DNA of 64,000 nt, taken from NCBI RefSeq assembly GCF_006381105.1, contig NZ_VDET01000008.1, positions 1 through 64,000 of the forward strand, read 5' to 3'. Position numbers and translations under genes: made by a program. Under the pieces are notes generated by a model. That model saw only the letters and a program-made list of their open reading frames with translations, searched no databases and was not told the DNA's origin. This stretch comes from Flavicella sediminum (GTDB lineage Bacteria > Bacteroidota > Bacteroidia > Flavobacteriales > Flavobacteriaceae). The first letter of the stretch is position 1. Every line of letters begins with the position of its first letter. This document shows positions 18,643 through 29,368 of the stretch, one piece after another.

Positions 18643-21600
18643 ATGAAATATAAAATAGCATTTTTCTTTAGTTGCTTTATTCTTTTGAGCCAGACCATAA
18701 GTGCTCAGAGTATTAAAGTAACAGGAAAAGTAACCGACGAAAATGGTATACCATTATTTGGAGCTAATATTATAAGTACCGATTCAAGTAATAGTGTAAA
18801 TGGTACTAACGCTGATTTTGATGGGAATTATAGCATAATAGTAGCGCCAAATAGTAAATTAGAAATTACATATATAGGATATGTAGCTCAGACAATTATT
18901 GTTAAAAACCAAAGAATTGTAAATGTATCTTTACTACCAGATCAAGAAACTTTGGAAGAGATTGTAGTGGTAGGCTATACCAAAACAAAAAAGGCCAATA
19001 TAATTGGTGCTGTTGCAACGGTAAAAGGTGCTGATTTAATGGAAACCGGGGTTACAAATATCTCCCAAGCCATTCAAGATCGACTACCTGGTGTTTATAC
19101 TGAAGTTCCATCAGGACAACCTGGAGCAGATGATGCAAAAATTACCATTCGTGGAGTCTCTACTTTTAATGGGGATAATTCACCGTTAATTTTGATAGAT
19201 GGTGTGGAAGCTGCAGGTGGGTTTTCTCAGTTAGATCCGGGTGAAATTGCAAGTATGTCTGTATTAAAAGATGCTGCATCTACTGCTGTTTATGGTAATC
19301 GAGGAGCAAATGGTGTTATTATTATTACAACGAACCGTGGAAAAGAAGGACCTGCTAAAATAACTGTAGGTGGTGGTGTTACTGCTAAGTTTATGTCAGA
19401 TACACCAAATAAACTGTCCTCATATGATGTATTGATGTTAGGACAAGAAGCTATAAAAAACTCAGGAGCTTATAATGGATTAAGGCCACAAAGTTATATC
19501 AATGAGTTTTTAAACCCTAATAGAGATCAAGAACTTTATCCAGATGTTGATTGGTATGATACTTTGATTAAAGACATTGGATGGGAACATAATACTCGAA
19601 TTAATGTGTCAGGAGGAACAAGTTTTGTGAAATATTTCAGTTCTTTTAGTGTTAATCACGTGGGTGATATATTAAAAAAAGAAAATTTTGGAAATGGTTA
19701 TTATGATCCTTCATTTTCTTATGATAAAATGAACTTTAGAACTAATTTGGATTTTAATCTTACAAAAACTACCCAGTTAACAGTAGATATTTCTGGACGG
19801 TCTGAAACTAGAAAATCCCCAAATACCGATGTAGGGAGAAATGATTTTGGTAATTTGTTTAAATTTTTAGACGAAGCAACTTCTTATTCTTATCCTATAT
19901 ATTATTCGAAGGAGTTTGTGGAAGCACATCCGGACCCATACTCACCATACTCACCTAGTATACGTTACTCGGGAGCTGATGGAGAAGCACCATACCAATC
20001 AAATCCATATACTAAGTTAAACTATTCGGGAATGAGAAAAAATAGGAAAGACGTTGTTGATATAAGGGTTGGAGTTACACAAAATTTAGATATAGTTACT
20101 GAGGGGTTAAGTTTTTCAGGTAAATTTAATTACAGCACAGCTTTTGATTATCAAAAAATAGAGAAATTAAATGCTCAAATATGGTATTTTGATGTGCTAG
20201 AAAATGAGTGGAGACCACAATCTAAGCAAAATTATAATGAATCAGAACCAATTTTTCATTCTTCAGGAGGTGAAAATTACAATGGAAGTTTACGAAATAC
20301 CTATTATGAAGGTAAACTAAACTACAGTCGTGGGTTTGATGGTCATAATGTTGCTGCTACTGCGGTTTTTAATAGAACGGAACGTAATGTTGGCGCAGGA
20401 GTTTTACCTTCTTATAGCGAAGATTGGGCAGGTGTTTTGAATTACGATTATAGAGGAAAGTACTTAGCCAAACTTACTGGTGGATACAACGGATCTGAGA
20501 AGTTTGCGCCAGGAAAACGTTTTGGTTTTTTTCCAGGATTTGCAGTTGGTTGGAATATTGCTAAAGAAAGCTTTGTACAAGATAAGTTACCATGGTTGAA
20601 TACTTTTAAAGTACGTTACAATTATGGTACTTCAGGTACAGAAAATGCTGCTAGATTTTTATATTTAGGAGGGTACTCTAGTAAAGGTGGATCTATTGTA
20701 AACTATAATTTTGGGCTTCCAGCTGGTGGAGATGTATCTAGATGGGCAGAAACAAAAATAGCTAATCCAAATGCAACATGGGAAACAGCCACTAAGCAAA
20801 ATTTAGGGTTTGATATAGGGCTGTTTAATTATGATCTTACTTTTGGTGTAAACCTATATAAAGAGCACAGAACAGGTATTTTTGTTAATACGCCAGTGCC
20901 ATCTTATTTTAATCCAAGTTTTGGTACTTTAAGTGGGGGGAAAATAACTCTTCCAAAAGTTAACTTAGGTGAAGTTAAAAATCATGGATTTGAGATTGAA
21001 ACCAATTATAAACATACTCTAAGAGGCGGTTTACATTATTCATTTGGTGGTAGTGTAACAGTGGCTGATAGTAGAGTAATATATCAAGGGGATAGAGTTG
21101 GAACCCCAGATTATCAAAAAAATGAAGGGAAACCTATTGGTTGGTTAAGTGGATATCAAAGTAACGGATATATTAATAGCTTTGAAGAGGCTATTAATTC
21201 TCCTGAAGTACCGAATGGGAATAGACCAGGAATATATTCTTATGCTGATTTTAACGGAGATGGTAGGATAAATACTAACGATAGAATTCCTTTAGATGGA
21301 ACGAGTCAACCAGAGTTAATTTATGCTTTCAATGGAAGTTTAAATTATAGAGGCTTTAATTTTAGTGCACGATTTTTTGGTAAAAAAGGAGTGACTTATA
21401 ACCAAAATAACTTATTCCCTAATTTTAATAGTACCTTATTAGAGGCTAAATCAGTTCATTTAGACACTTGGAGTCCAGAAAATCAAAACGCTACTTTTCC
21501 GGCCTTTGGTCATATTGATAGTTCACAAGGATATCAAGCAAAAAGTAATGCGACTACTATTAACTCGTCTTATCTAAAGTTACAAAGTATCACTCTAGGA

Positions 21601-21795
21601 TACAGCCTTGAATCTGACTTTTTAACCAAAGTTCTAAGGATTCAAAGAATGAAATTTAATATTTCAGGATATAATTTGTATACGTGGACAAAAGTACCTT
21701 TTGGGGATCCAGAAGGAGGAAATGGGATTTCAGGTGGCTTTGGGCAATACCCTTTGGTTAAACGATTTATTTTTGGGGTGAGCATTGATTTTTAA
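18643..21795 (+). CDS. susC: SusC-like TonB-dependent outer-membrane transporter
   Basis: A 1050-residue SusC-type importer. A signal peptide (about 1-21) is followed by a carboxypeptidase-regulatory-like beta-sandwich domain (about 26-110: VTGKVTDENGIPLFGANI), then a plug domain beginning near EEIVVVGY at about 106. The SusC-typical phrases IRGVSTFNGDNSPLILIDGV and LKDAASTAVYGNRGANGVII follow, and then a large beta-barrel to a terminal aromatic residue (SIDF). It imports oligosaccharides with energy from TonB. The SusD partner starts 12 bases downstream. It is the first of two tandem SusC/SusD pairs and is of normal length. Sugar specificity cannot be read from sequence. Confidence 0.95.
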   Translation: MKYKIAFFFSCFILLSQTISAQSIKVTGKVTDENGIPLFGANIISTDSSNSVNGTNADFDGNYSIIVAPNSKLEITYIGYVAQTIIVKNQRIVNVSLLPDQETLEEIVVVGYTKTKKANIIGAVATVKGADLMETGVTNISQAIQDRLPGVYTEVPSGQPGADDAKITIRGVSTFNGDNSPLILIDGVEAAGGFSQLDPGEIASMSVLKDAASTAVYGNRGANGVIIITTNRGKEGPAKITVGGGVTAKFMSDTPNKLSSYDVLMLGQEAIKNSGAYNGLRPQSYINEFLNPNRDQELYPDVDWYDTLIKDIGWEHNTRINVSGGTSFVKYFSSFSVNHVGDILKKENFGNGYYDPSFSYDKMNFRTNLDFNLTKTTQLTVDISGRSETRKSPNTDVGRNDFGNLFKFLDEATSYSYPIYYSKEFVEAHPDPYSPYSPSIRYSGADGEAPYQSNPYTKLNYSGMRKNRKDVVDIRVGVTQNLDIVTEGLSFSGKFNYSTAFDYQKIEKLNAQIWYFDVLENEWRPQSKQNYNESEPIFHSSGGENYNGSLRNTYYEGKLNYSRGFDGHNVAATAVFNRTERNVGAGVLPSYSEDWAGVLNYDYRGKYLAKLTGGYNGSEKFAPGKRFGFFPGFAVGWNIAKESFVQDKLPWLNTFKVRYNYGTSGTENAARFLYLGGYSSKGGSIVNYNFGLPAGGDVSRWAETKIANPNATWETATKQNLGFDIGLFNYDLTFGVNLYKEHRTGIFVNTPVPSYFNPSFGTLSGGKITLPKVNLGEVKNHGFEIETNYKHTLRGGLHYSFGGSVTVADSRVIYQGDRVGTPDYQKNEGKPIGWLSGYQSNGYINSFEEAINSPEVPNGNRPGIYSYADFNGDGRINTNDRIPLDGTSQPELIYAFNGSLNYRGFNFSARFFGKKGVTYNQNNLFPNFNSTLLEAKSVHLDTWSPENQNATFPAFGHIDSSQGYQAKSNATTINSSYLKLQSITLGYSLESDFLTKVLRIQRMKFNISGYNLYTWTKVPFGDPEGGNGISGGFGQYPLVKRFIFGVSIDF

Positions 21796-21807
21796 AAAAC
21801 AAATATT

Positions 21808-23592
21808 ATGATAAAAAACAGATATATAATTATTTTTATTTCAGCCTTATTTTTTATGAGCTGTGAAGATTATTTGGATAAGCAAGATCCGGATGATAGT
21901 TTTGCTACCGAAGATGAGGTGTGGCAAGATAAGAACAAGATAAATAGTATGGCCTTTAGGTTATATGACACTACGGAATGGATGTTTGAAACTCGGCATA
22001 ATTGGGGAGGAAGACAGGATGCTGGTTTCGCTAAAAATTATGCAAATACTATGGTGTTTTCTGGGGAGGTTATCTATAATAGGCATTTGGGCGTAGAAGA
22101 TGCTGTTAAAAAAGGAGATTATTTCACTGCTATAAATACTTCTTATGCTAATCCTGATTTTCATGATGTGTGGTATGATTGTTGGGAAGCTATTTATGTA
22201 GCTAATAGTATTTTGGATAGAATAGATGAGGTTCCGTCTACCGTTTTCACAGACGATGAAAGGAATCAAGTAAAGGGAGAAGCTTTATTGTTTAGAGCTT
22301 TGTCATATCATGAGTTATCAAAACGTTGGGGAGCTTTACCTTACTTAAAAGAAAAAATTCTTCCAGACACTGACTTAAATTTACCTAGACCTACATTTTT
22401 AGAAGAAACAAATGCTATCGTATCAGATATAGATGCTGCTATAGCAGTGTTTCCTGAGGTAAGTTATTTAAATCATCCCCAGAATATGGGGCGTATGGGG
22501 GTAGTAGCAGCTATGGCTTTGAAATCAAGAGTATTAACGATAGCAGCGAGTCCTAACTATACCCCAAATAACCAAAAGGTTAAAGAATTATGGGAACGTG
22601 CAGCAAATGCTGCTTGGGAGGTGATTCAATTGTCACAAACATCAGATAAAGTAGGCTTGTATCAAGGAGAATACAATCATATATTCCATACAGAGCCAGG
22701 AACTATTGAGGGTTTATGGCCTAGGTACTCAACTCCAATAAGTCCAAGCAGTGATGCATTTACTTTTTCGTTTGCATGGAAGTTTATTGGAGGCTATGCA
22801 GGTTACGGACCATCTCAAGAGTTAGTCGATAAGTTTGAAACGGCTGATGGCTTTCGTATATCGGAAGCGGGATCAACGTATAATGACCAAAACCCGTATG
22901 AAAATAGAGATCCGCGTTTCTATTTAGATATTTTATATCATGATGCGCCATGGGCTAAGACTACTGAAGCTGATAAAATGGATTTAAGAACAGAACCATT
23001 GGGTGTCGACAGAGATAAACCTAACACGTCGGAATTTGGAAATTCGTCAACAGGATATTTAATTAGAAAACAAATGCCCAACAAATTTAACAAAAAATCG
23101 TATAATAATGCAAAGTATATTAACGCTCCGTATATACGAATGGCAGAAATGTATTTAAATTATGCTGAAGCAGTAAATGAAGCCTTTGAAAATCCTAATG
23201 CAACGGCAGAGGGAGCTTCATTAACAGCTGTTCAAGCAATCAATGTTATTCGTAATCGTGTGGGACATGTAGATGTACGTGCAGAATACGCTTCTGATTA
23301 TTTGACATTTCAAAAAACTATTAGAAATGAATTTGCGGTTGAGTTATGTTTTGAATATCATTCATGGTTTGATATGTTGCGATGGAGGACAGCAAAAGAG
23401 GAGTTAAATGGTCGTGTTTTCCATGGCGTTTATATTATAGATGATGCTTCACAACCTATGGGAGTTCGTTTTGAGAAGTTTCCTATCAATCAAAATAGAA
23501 TATTTGAAGATAGAAACTATAGGTATCCAATAAAAGAGAGTGATTTGCAAACTTTTGAAATACCAAATTTAACTCAAAATCCAGGTTGGTAA
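21808..23592 (+). CDS. susD: SusD-like glycan-binding lipoprotein
   Basis: A 594-residue lipoprotein with lipobox F-M-S-C near residue 18. Typical SusD features are an N-terminal DYLDKQDP segment, TPR-type helices (EALLFRALSYHELSKRWGALPY), the RMAEMYLNYAEAVNEA helix, FELCFEYHSWFDMLRW-like helix and a C-terminal QNPGW. It caps the SusC barrel encoded 12 bases upstream and binds the glycan at the cell surface. Aromatic residues such as the several W in the middle of the protein are candidates for sugar stacking, but which ones act cannot be told here. It is the SusD of the first pair. Confidence 0.95.
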   Translation: MIKNRYIIIFISALFFMSCEDYLDKQDPDDSFATEDEVWQDKNKINSMAFRLYDTTEWMFETRHNWGGRQDAGFAKNYANTMVFSGEVIYNRHLGVEDAVKKGDYFTAINTSYANPDFHDVWYDCWEAIYVANSILDRIDEVPSTVFTDDERNQVKGEALLFRALSYHELSKRWGALPYLKEKILPDTDLNLPRPTFLEETNAIVSDIDAAIAVFPEVSYLNHPQNMGRMGVVAAMALKSRVLTIAASPNYTPNNQKVKELWERAANAAWEVIQLSQTSDKVGLYQGEYNHIFHTEPGTIEGLWPRYSTPISPSSDAFTFSFAWKFIGGYAGYGPSQELVDKFETADGFRISEAGSTYNDQNPYENRDPRFYLDILYHDAPWAKTTEADKMDLRTEPLGVDRDKPNTSEFGNSSTGYLIRKQMPNKFNKKSYNNAKYINAPYIRMAEMYLNYAEAVNEAFENPNATAEGASLTAVQAINVIRNRVGHVDVRAEYASDYLTFQKTIRNEFAVELCFEYHSWFDMLRWRTAKEELNGRVFHGVYIIDDASQPMGVRFEKFPINQNRIFEDRNYRYPIKESDLQTFEIPNLTQNPGW

Positions 23593-23617
23593 TATATTAA
23601 TAACTAATGATTTTAAA

Positions 23618-26602
23618 ATGATAAAGACGAAAACATTATATCTAGTACTAGTAGCCATTTGCTTTATGATGCCTTTTGCAATGAATGCACAGGATGTTAA
23701 AGTTTTAAATGAGGTCACGGCAACTATTACAAATAGATCAGGTGATACATTAAAAGAGGTATTGGTGTTGGCATCTAAGGCAAAAAATTCTGCCGTTACC
23801 GATGCAAACGGAATATTTACGATTAAAACTCAAAATAAGGATATTCTTATTATTTCTAGTTTAGGCTATGAAAATGCAGTCGTATTTTTAAACGAAGGAC
23901 AATTAGAAAATGAAACCATTGTTTTAGAGGAATGGGGAGTTATTAAGGCTGATAAGAACATCAATATTTCCTTAAGAAGCTTGCCTTTTGAAAGAATAAC
24001 GGGTTCTGTAGAACGTATAACTGGCGACGAGTTAAATGATTTTCCAACTGCTTCTGTTCATGAAGCCTTAGCAGGAAGAGTGTCGGGACTTTCTACATCT
24101 TATGGAAGTGGGGCAACAGTAACTGAGAGTTTCGGAAATAATATTCGAAACCAAGGAGGTGAACAAATCTATGTAGATGGAGTACCAACAGGAGAAATTG
24201 TATTAACTCCAGGAGAAGTTGAAGATGTTATTATTGCTAAAGATTATGGCTCTAGTTTTATGTATGGAACATTGGGGGCTACTGGTGCTATTATCGTAAA
24301 TTCCAAGCATGGATTACCTGGAGGAAAAACGATTAAATTTAAATCTAGGTCGGGAGTTCGAACTCCAACATTTAAGGCCGATATGATGAATGCACAAGAT
24401 TATGCAACAAATTATAATAAAGCGTTACTTAATGATGGATTTGAGGCTATTTACTCGCAGAATGATATAAATGATTATGCTACAGGAAAGAATGATGTTA
24501 AAAATCCAAACAATAATTATTATGAAGATTTTGTAAATGGAATAGCTAATTATAGCCATATTACTGGTGACTTTTCTGGAGGTAATGAAAGTGTACAATA
24601 TTTTTCACATCTTGGTTACTATACTACTAAAGGTGTAGAAAGCGTAGGAGAAGGAAGGAATTTATCTCGTTTAAGATTGAATAATAATGTTCAAATTAAA
24701 TTTAATGAATCAGGTCATGTAAATATTGGAATAGGTGGTAGTTTTAGCAAGAGAAATGAACCTACCATTAGCGCTGATGCTGTTTACAATACGATGTATA
24801 GTTATCCTGCAAATGCATTGCCATATAAAATAAATGATTCTATTTATGGTAGAACAGCCGAGTATGGAACCAATTTATTTACTCGTTTAGGAGATAATGC
24901 ACCTATAATTGAAGATACTCGTAGAGATGGTTTTGTACGTATTGGATTGGATTTAGATTTGAGTGGTTTAACAAAAGGACTGTCTTTTAATAGTTTGATT
25001 GGGGTTTATACATTTAATGTAATTTCTCAATCTAGAAACTATTCCGATAATATGGCAGAGCCTGTATATTCGTTAAATGAAGATGGTTCATATACGACAA
25101 CCTATAGAAATTATAGTCGTGGAAACCAAAGTGCAAAATGGAGTAAATCGGGTGATCGAGTTGATAGAACACAGTTTGTAAATGCTAATTTGCATTATGA
25201 TCGTGATTTTTCAGAAGATCATAAACTTATTGCAGATTTTGTTTTTTCTAATCAAAAAATAACGGGAAGTAATCTAGATCAAAATACAATTTTCAGAAAT
25301 ATAGGGCTTACAGCAAATTATCTGTTCAAAAACAAATATGTTTTAGAAGGGAAACTGTTGAATTCACCAATACGTCAGTTGTCACAAGATGAGAGAGGTA
25401 AGATTAATTATGATGGAGGTGCTGCTTGGTTGTTACATAAGGAAGATTTTTTAAGGGATGCTACTTGGTTAAATTTCCTGAAATTAAGAGCTAATTTTGG
25501 AGTGCAATCTAGACCAGTAAGCCAATTTTTTATATCTGAGAATCTATATGGAGGTAGTGGTGCAGGTAGTTTTGGTACTCGAAATGAATCGACGGGTGCT
25601 GGTGGGTCAAATAGAATATTTACGGCTTCAAATTTGGTAACTCCTAAACAGGAATATCTTAGTATTGGTAGTGATTTTCAAATGTTCAATGCTAAAGTGA
25701 ATGGACAATTAAATTATTTTAATATTCGTAATTATGACCAAATAATTGTTCCTACAAATTTATACGCACTTGTTCCAACTAGTTATATGGAGTTAGAAAA
25801 TTATGAAGATTCTAGATTGCGAGGTATGGATGCTAGTATTTCTTATAAAAACCAAATAGGTGATTTGAAGTATAAATTAGGACTAAATGCTACGTATAGC
25901 TTAAGTTACAATACATTATCAAATTCTGTAGTGTATCCAGAGGCTGAAGCACAAAGAAATGCCATGGGGAATAATGGTGGACGTATAATTGGTTTAAAAT
26001 CATTAGGTGTTTTTCAAAACGAAGCTGAAATTGAAAATGCTCTTCCGCAAATGTTTGGAGAAGTGAAGCCTGGAGATATTCGTTATAGTGATTACAACAA
26101 AGATGGAGTTATTGATGAAAAAGATTATCATGAAATTGGGAATTCGTCACGTGTTTCATACGGTGTAAACTATTTTATGAGTTATAAAAATTGGAGTTTA
26201 AGTATTCATGGAGATGGTGTTTTAGGAGGTAGTTATGTTGAATCTTTAAATTGGAATACTGGAACCAATAATTATACAAATTCTTTAAAGAAAAGTTGGC
26301 CAGTTAGCAATTCTTTACCTAGACTTACGACTTTAGATAATACGAATAACTATAGAAATTCTTCATTTTGGTTGGAAGATGCAGGATATTTTAACCTTAG
26401 AAGTGCTATGATTTCATATGCATTGCCTCAGGCAATTTTGAACGATATAGGCGTTGAGGGATTCAGATTCTCTGCTTCAGGGAAAAATCTTTTTATTATC
26501 TCCTCAAATAATGATGATAGATATATGCCTAGTAGAAACAAAGGATACTCGCAACACCCAATATTAAAAGGGTTTGAGCTAGGTATAGAAGTTTCATTTT
26601 AA
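23618..26602 (+). CDS. susC: Second, divergent SusC-like TonB-dependent transporter
   Basis: A 994-residue SusC family protein that differs strongly from the first. The signal peptide ends near MNAQ (about 25). The carboxypeptidase-like domain is less typical (ATITNRSGDTLKEVLVLASK). The plug lacks the usual EEIVVVGY start and has instead SLPFERITGSVERITGDEL. The plug continues with VHEALAGRVSGLSTSYG, EQIYVDGVPTGEIVLTPGEVEDVIIAKDYGSSFMYG. The barrel ends in ELGIEVSF. It sits between the first SusD and a second SusD, and it is 25 bases after the former. It probably takes a different oligosaccharide or size range. The divergence may also reflect an unusual plug-loop arrangement. Confidence 0.9.
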   Translation: MIKTKTLYLVLVAICFMMPFAMNAQDVKVLNEVTATITNRSGDTLKEVLVLASKAKNSAVTDANGIFTIKTQNKDILIISSLGYENAVVFLNEGQLENETIVLEEWGVIKADKNINISLRSLPFERITGSVERITGDELNDFPTASVHEALAGRVSGLSTSYGSGATVTESFGNNIRNQGGEQIYVDGVPTGEIVLTPGEVEDVIIAKDYGSSFMYGTLGATGAIIVNSKHGLPGGKTIKFKSRSGVRTPTFKADMMNAQDYATNYNKALLNDGFEAIYSQNDINDYATGKNDVKNPNNNYYEDFVNGIANYSHITGDFSGGNESVQYFSHLGYYTTKGVESVGEGRNLSRLRLNNNVQIKFNESGHVNIGIGGSFSKRNEPTISADAVYNTMYSYPANALPYKINDSIYGRTAEYGTNLFTRLGDNAPIIEDTRRDGFVRIGLDLDLSGLTKGLSFNSLIGVYTFNVISQSRNYSDNMAEPVYSLNEDGSYTTTYRNYSRGNQSAKWSKSGDRVDRTQFVNANLHYDRDFSEDHKLIADFVFSNQKITGSNLDQNTIFRNIGLTANYLFKNKYVLEGKLLNSPIRQLSQDERGKINYDGGAAWLLHKEDFLRDATWLNFLKLRANFGVQSRPVSQFFISENLYGGSGAGSFGTRNESTGAGGSNRIFTASNLVTPKQEYLSIGSDFQMFNAKVNGQLNYFNIRNYDQIIVPTNLYALVPTSYMELENYEDSRLRGMDASISYKNQIGDLKYKLGLNATYSLSYNTLSNSVVYPEAEAQRNAMGNNGGRIIGLKSLGVFQNEAEIENALPQMFGEVKPGDIRYSDYNKDGVIDEKDYHEIGNSSRVSYGVNYFMSYKNWSLSIHGDGVLGGSYVESLNWNTGTNNYTNSLKKSWPVSNSLPRLTTLDNTNNYRNSSFWLEDAGYFNLRSAMISYALPQAILNDIGVEGFRFSASGKNLFIISSNNDDRYMPSRNKGYSQHPILKGFELGIEVSF

Positions 26603-26615
26603 TTAAAAAATTTAG

Positions 26616-28325
26616 ATGATGAAAAAAATTAGAACACTTTTTATAATTGTAATGTCAGTTTTTGCTAGTTCTTGTACCGATGAGTTTACTCAAATAGTAC
26701 CGACTAGTGATTTGTTAGAAGACGAGGTCTTTAATGATGTTAGGCGGGTAAGTACATTTTTAAACCCTGCTTATTCTGGGGTAAATAGTACGCCATGGAT
26801 TTCATTAGAGTATTATACCAATAATGCTGTTAATGTTACAGGAGCAGAAAGAGCAGCTGTTTCCGGAGCTACTGCAGAGGCTTCACCAGTAAGTGGTCAA
26901 TGGAGTACTGCGATGAATAATATTTTTAAGATCAATGAATATTTTAAGTCTGGCTTTAATATTACATACGATGCGTTTAGTGAAGAATATAGTACTGGTT
27001 TAATGAAAAGAATGAAAGGAGAGGCTTTTGGATTAAGAGCTTATTACAAGTGGTTGTTACTTAAAAATTTCTCGGGCCCATCAGCTACAGACGGTGCCAT
27101 GCTAGGTTTTCCTATTATTGATAATTTGTTAACGAAAGAAGAAACAAATTCTATAGCTAGAAGTACGTATCTAGAATGCTATGAAAATATTCAAAAAGAT
27201 TTGGATAGCGCTTATAAATATATTGAGATTATGCGTTATGCTGAAGATGGAGATGTTGATGGTGTTAGGCAAACTAGTAGAATATCTAGAGAAGTAATTT
27301 TGGCACTGAAAGCGAGAATGGCATTGTTTGCAGCAAGCCCGGCTTATGCGCAAATTTCTTGGCAAGAAGCTGCGGAAACGGCCTATGAGTCTATTGAAGC
27401 TATAGATGGTGGTGTTTTGACAGATTTAGAGGCTTTTGGAGATTTTAATAACACAGAGAATAGAGATCATTTGTGGAGAAGAAGTTTTAGTCAAAATGGT
27501 AATTTAGAAAAAGAGAATTATCCTCCGTCTATGTTTGGACAAGGAATAGCGAATCCAAGTCAGAATTTAGTCGATGCTTTTCCAGATAGCAAAGGTTATC
27601 CTATCAATCACCCTAATTCAATTTATAACGGCGTAAATCCATATCAAAATAGAGACAGTCGTTTTGAGCGTTTTGTCTTCCATAACGGTTTAAATGATTA
27701 TAGAAATGCATATCTTGAGGTTTTTTCAGGAGGGAAAGATGCAAATGGAGGTCTTAGAAAACGTGCTACACGAACTGGGTATTACATGAAAAAATATTTA
27801 AGTTCAAATATCAACTTAGATAGTGATCAAACATCTGATGCGAATACAGATTATAAAGTTTATGCAGTGTTTTCTCGTGCTGGATTGTATTTAGATTTTG
27901 CTGAAGCAGCAATTGAAGCCTATGGAGTCAATGGAAAATCTATTGCAATGGCTTTTTCTGCGAAAGATGCTTTAATTAAAATTCGTAGCAGTAGACCAGG
28001 TACAGGTTTGACAAACGACGAATATATAGACAAAGCTGATGATTTTTTAAACACTTATAGAGATCTAGTACGAAACGAACGTCGAATTGAATTTGCTTTT
28101 GAAGGAGAATATTTTTATGATGTAAGACGCTGGAAATTGCCGATTGATGAGTTGAATACTCCTGTTACAGGTATTAAAGTCAATAAAGTTGCTGAAGATA
28201 CATTTACGTATGAATCTAAAGAGGTAGAAGCAAGGAATTTTACAGAGCGTATGTACTATAATCCTATTCCCAGAAATGAAGTATTAGTGTCAAAAGCTTT
28301 GATTCAAAATGCAGGATGGAAATAA
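26616..28325 (+). CDS. susD: Second SusD-like lipoprotein (SusD/RagB family)
   Basis: A 569-residue lipoprotein with lipobox A-S-S-C (about residue 20), partner of the divergent SusC 13 bases upstream. SusD family features are FTQIVPTSDLLEDEVFNDV at the N-terminus, the helix GEAFGLRAYYKWLLLKNFSGP, the helix RAGLYLDFAEAAIEA, then RDLVRNERRIEFAFEGEYFYDVRRWK and a terminal QNAGWK. It is likely to bind glycan at the cell surface and close the barrel. It differs clearly from the first SusD, consistent with a second pair acting on another ligand. Confidence 0.93.
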   Translation: MMKKIRTLFIIVMSVFASSCTDEFTQIVPTSDLLEDEVFNDVRRVSTFLNPAYSGVNSTPWISLEYYTNNAVNVTGAERAAVSGATAEASPVSGQWSTAMNNIFKINEYFKSGFNITYDAFSEEYSTGLMKRMKGEAFGLRAYYKWLLLKNFSGPSATDGAMLGFPIIDNLLTKEETNSIARSTYLECYENIQKDLDSAYKYIEIMRYAEDGDVDGVRQTSRISREVILALKARMALFAASPAYAQISWQEAAETAYESIEAIDGGVLTDLEAFGDFNNTENRDHLWRRSFSQNGNLEKENYPPSMFGQGIANPSQNLVDAFPDSKGYPINHPNSIYNGVNPYQNRDSRFERFVFHNGLNDYRNAYLEVFSGGKDANGGLRKRATRTGYYMKKYLSSNINLDSDQTSDANTDYKVYAVFSRAGLYLDFAEAAIEAYGVNGKSIAMAFSAKDALIKIRSSRPGTGLTNDEYIDKADDFLNTYRDLVRNERRIEFAFEGEYFYDVRRWKLPIDELNTPVTGIKVNKVAEDTFTYESKEVEARNFTERMYYNPIPRNEVLVSKALIQNAGWK

Positions 28326-28355
28326 TAAATAAGTTAGATTTTAAAATAAAATAAA

Positions 28356-29279
28356 ATGATGAATTATAAAAAATATTTATTGATTTTACCGCTGTTGATT
28401 CTTGCAATAGCTTGCGATCCATATGAAGACTACCTTGTTGATACAGCAGGTTATAAAACAGTTTATTTTCCGTATCAAAAATTAGAACGTTCAGCGGTTT
28501 CTGGGGAAGGCTTAGAAATTCAATTAGGTGTCTTCTTGGGAGGAGTTAGAGATAATGATAAGAATGAGGAAGTAACTTATGAAGTAGATGAATCTTTATT
28601 AGTTGATACTGGGTATACGTTGTTACCTAGTGACTATTATACACTTGGTGATAACTCTAAAATAACCATAGAAAAAGGAGAGTATTTAGGGTTGTTGTCT
28701 GTAAAGTTTGATTCTTTAAAATTGGCAAGTGATACAGATTTAAAGGATTTTAACTATGCGTTGCCTTTAAAGTTGCTAACGTCTTCTACTGATTCTATTT
28801 TAGAAGGTAAAGAACATGCTGTTTTTCCTATTAAATTAATGAATACTTATGAAGGTAATTTTTATCAAGTAGGAAGTTTGAAAGAGTTTTTTACAGTAAC
28901 GAAGGTATTGGATACGGCTTATGTATATGGTAACTATGATGATTTAACTTCTGATATCAATATTCGTACTTTAAGTTCAGATATGATGAATACAGTTACT
29001 ATAGATGGAGTAGCAAATCGTGGTGGAGATAATTATTCAATGCAATTACGTGTTAATCCGCAAGACAATTCTGTTGAGATTCTATCAGTTGCTTCTTCTG
29101 ATTATCAAGTAGTAGCTAATGGAGAAAGTACTTGGGATCCTGTAAAACGAATATTTAATTTAAAATACAAATATAGCTTTGGTGACAAAAATTTTGAAGT
29201 TCAAGAATCTTTAACATTCAGAAATAGAATTAGAGATGGAATTAATGAATGGAGATGGGAAGGGTTTTCAGGTAATTAA
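28356..29279 (+). CDS. DUF1735-type surface glycan-binding lipoprotein
   Basis: A 307-residue lipoprotein with lipobox A-I-A-C at about residues 17-20. Residues about 25-165 look like a DUF1735 domain (KTVYFPYQKLERSAVSGEGL, LLPSDYYTLGDNSKITIEKG), common in accessory proteins of SusC/D loci. A C-terminal part of about 130 residues resembles DUF4361 (YEGNFYQVG ... NEWRWEGFSGN). It is the last gene of operon B, 30 bases after the second SusD and before the terminator at 29340. This position is typical of surface glycan-binding proteins. Binding is inferred from context. Confidence 0.72.
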   Translation: MMNYKKYLLILPLLILAIACDPYEDYLVDTAGYKTVYFPYQKLERSAVSGEGLEIQLGVFLGGVRDNDKNEEVTYEVDESLLVDTGYTLLPSDYYTLGDNSKITIEKGEYLGLLSVKFDSLKLASDTDLKDFNYALPLKLLTSSTDSILEGKEHAVFPIKLMNTYEGNFYQVGSLKEFFTVTKVLDTAYVYGNYDDLTSDINIRTLSSDMMNTVTIDGVANRGGDNYSMQLRVNPQDNSVEILSVASSDYQVVANGESTWDPVKRIFNLKYKYSFGDKNFEVQESLTFRNRIRDGINEWRWEGFSGN

Positions 29280-29339
29280 TTTACTAAAATAAGAACAAGT
29301 AATATTAATATTTAAGTCTTTATTGTGTTTGGTTGAATG

Positions 29340-29368
29340 AAAGACTGTCTGAAAAGGCAGTCTTTTTT
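29340..29368 (+). terminator. Rho-independent terminator of the SusC/D operon
   Basis: AAGACTGTC at 29341-29349 pairs with GGCAGTCTT at 29355-29363 (one G-T pair) around a TGAAAA-type loop, followed by a T run to 29368. It lies 61 bases after the DUF1735 gene. Confidence 0.85.
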
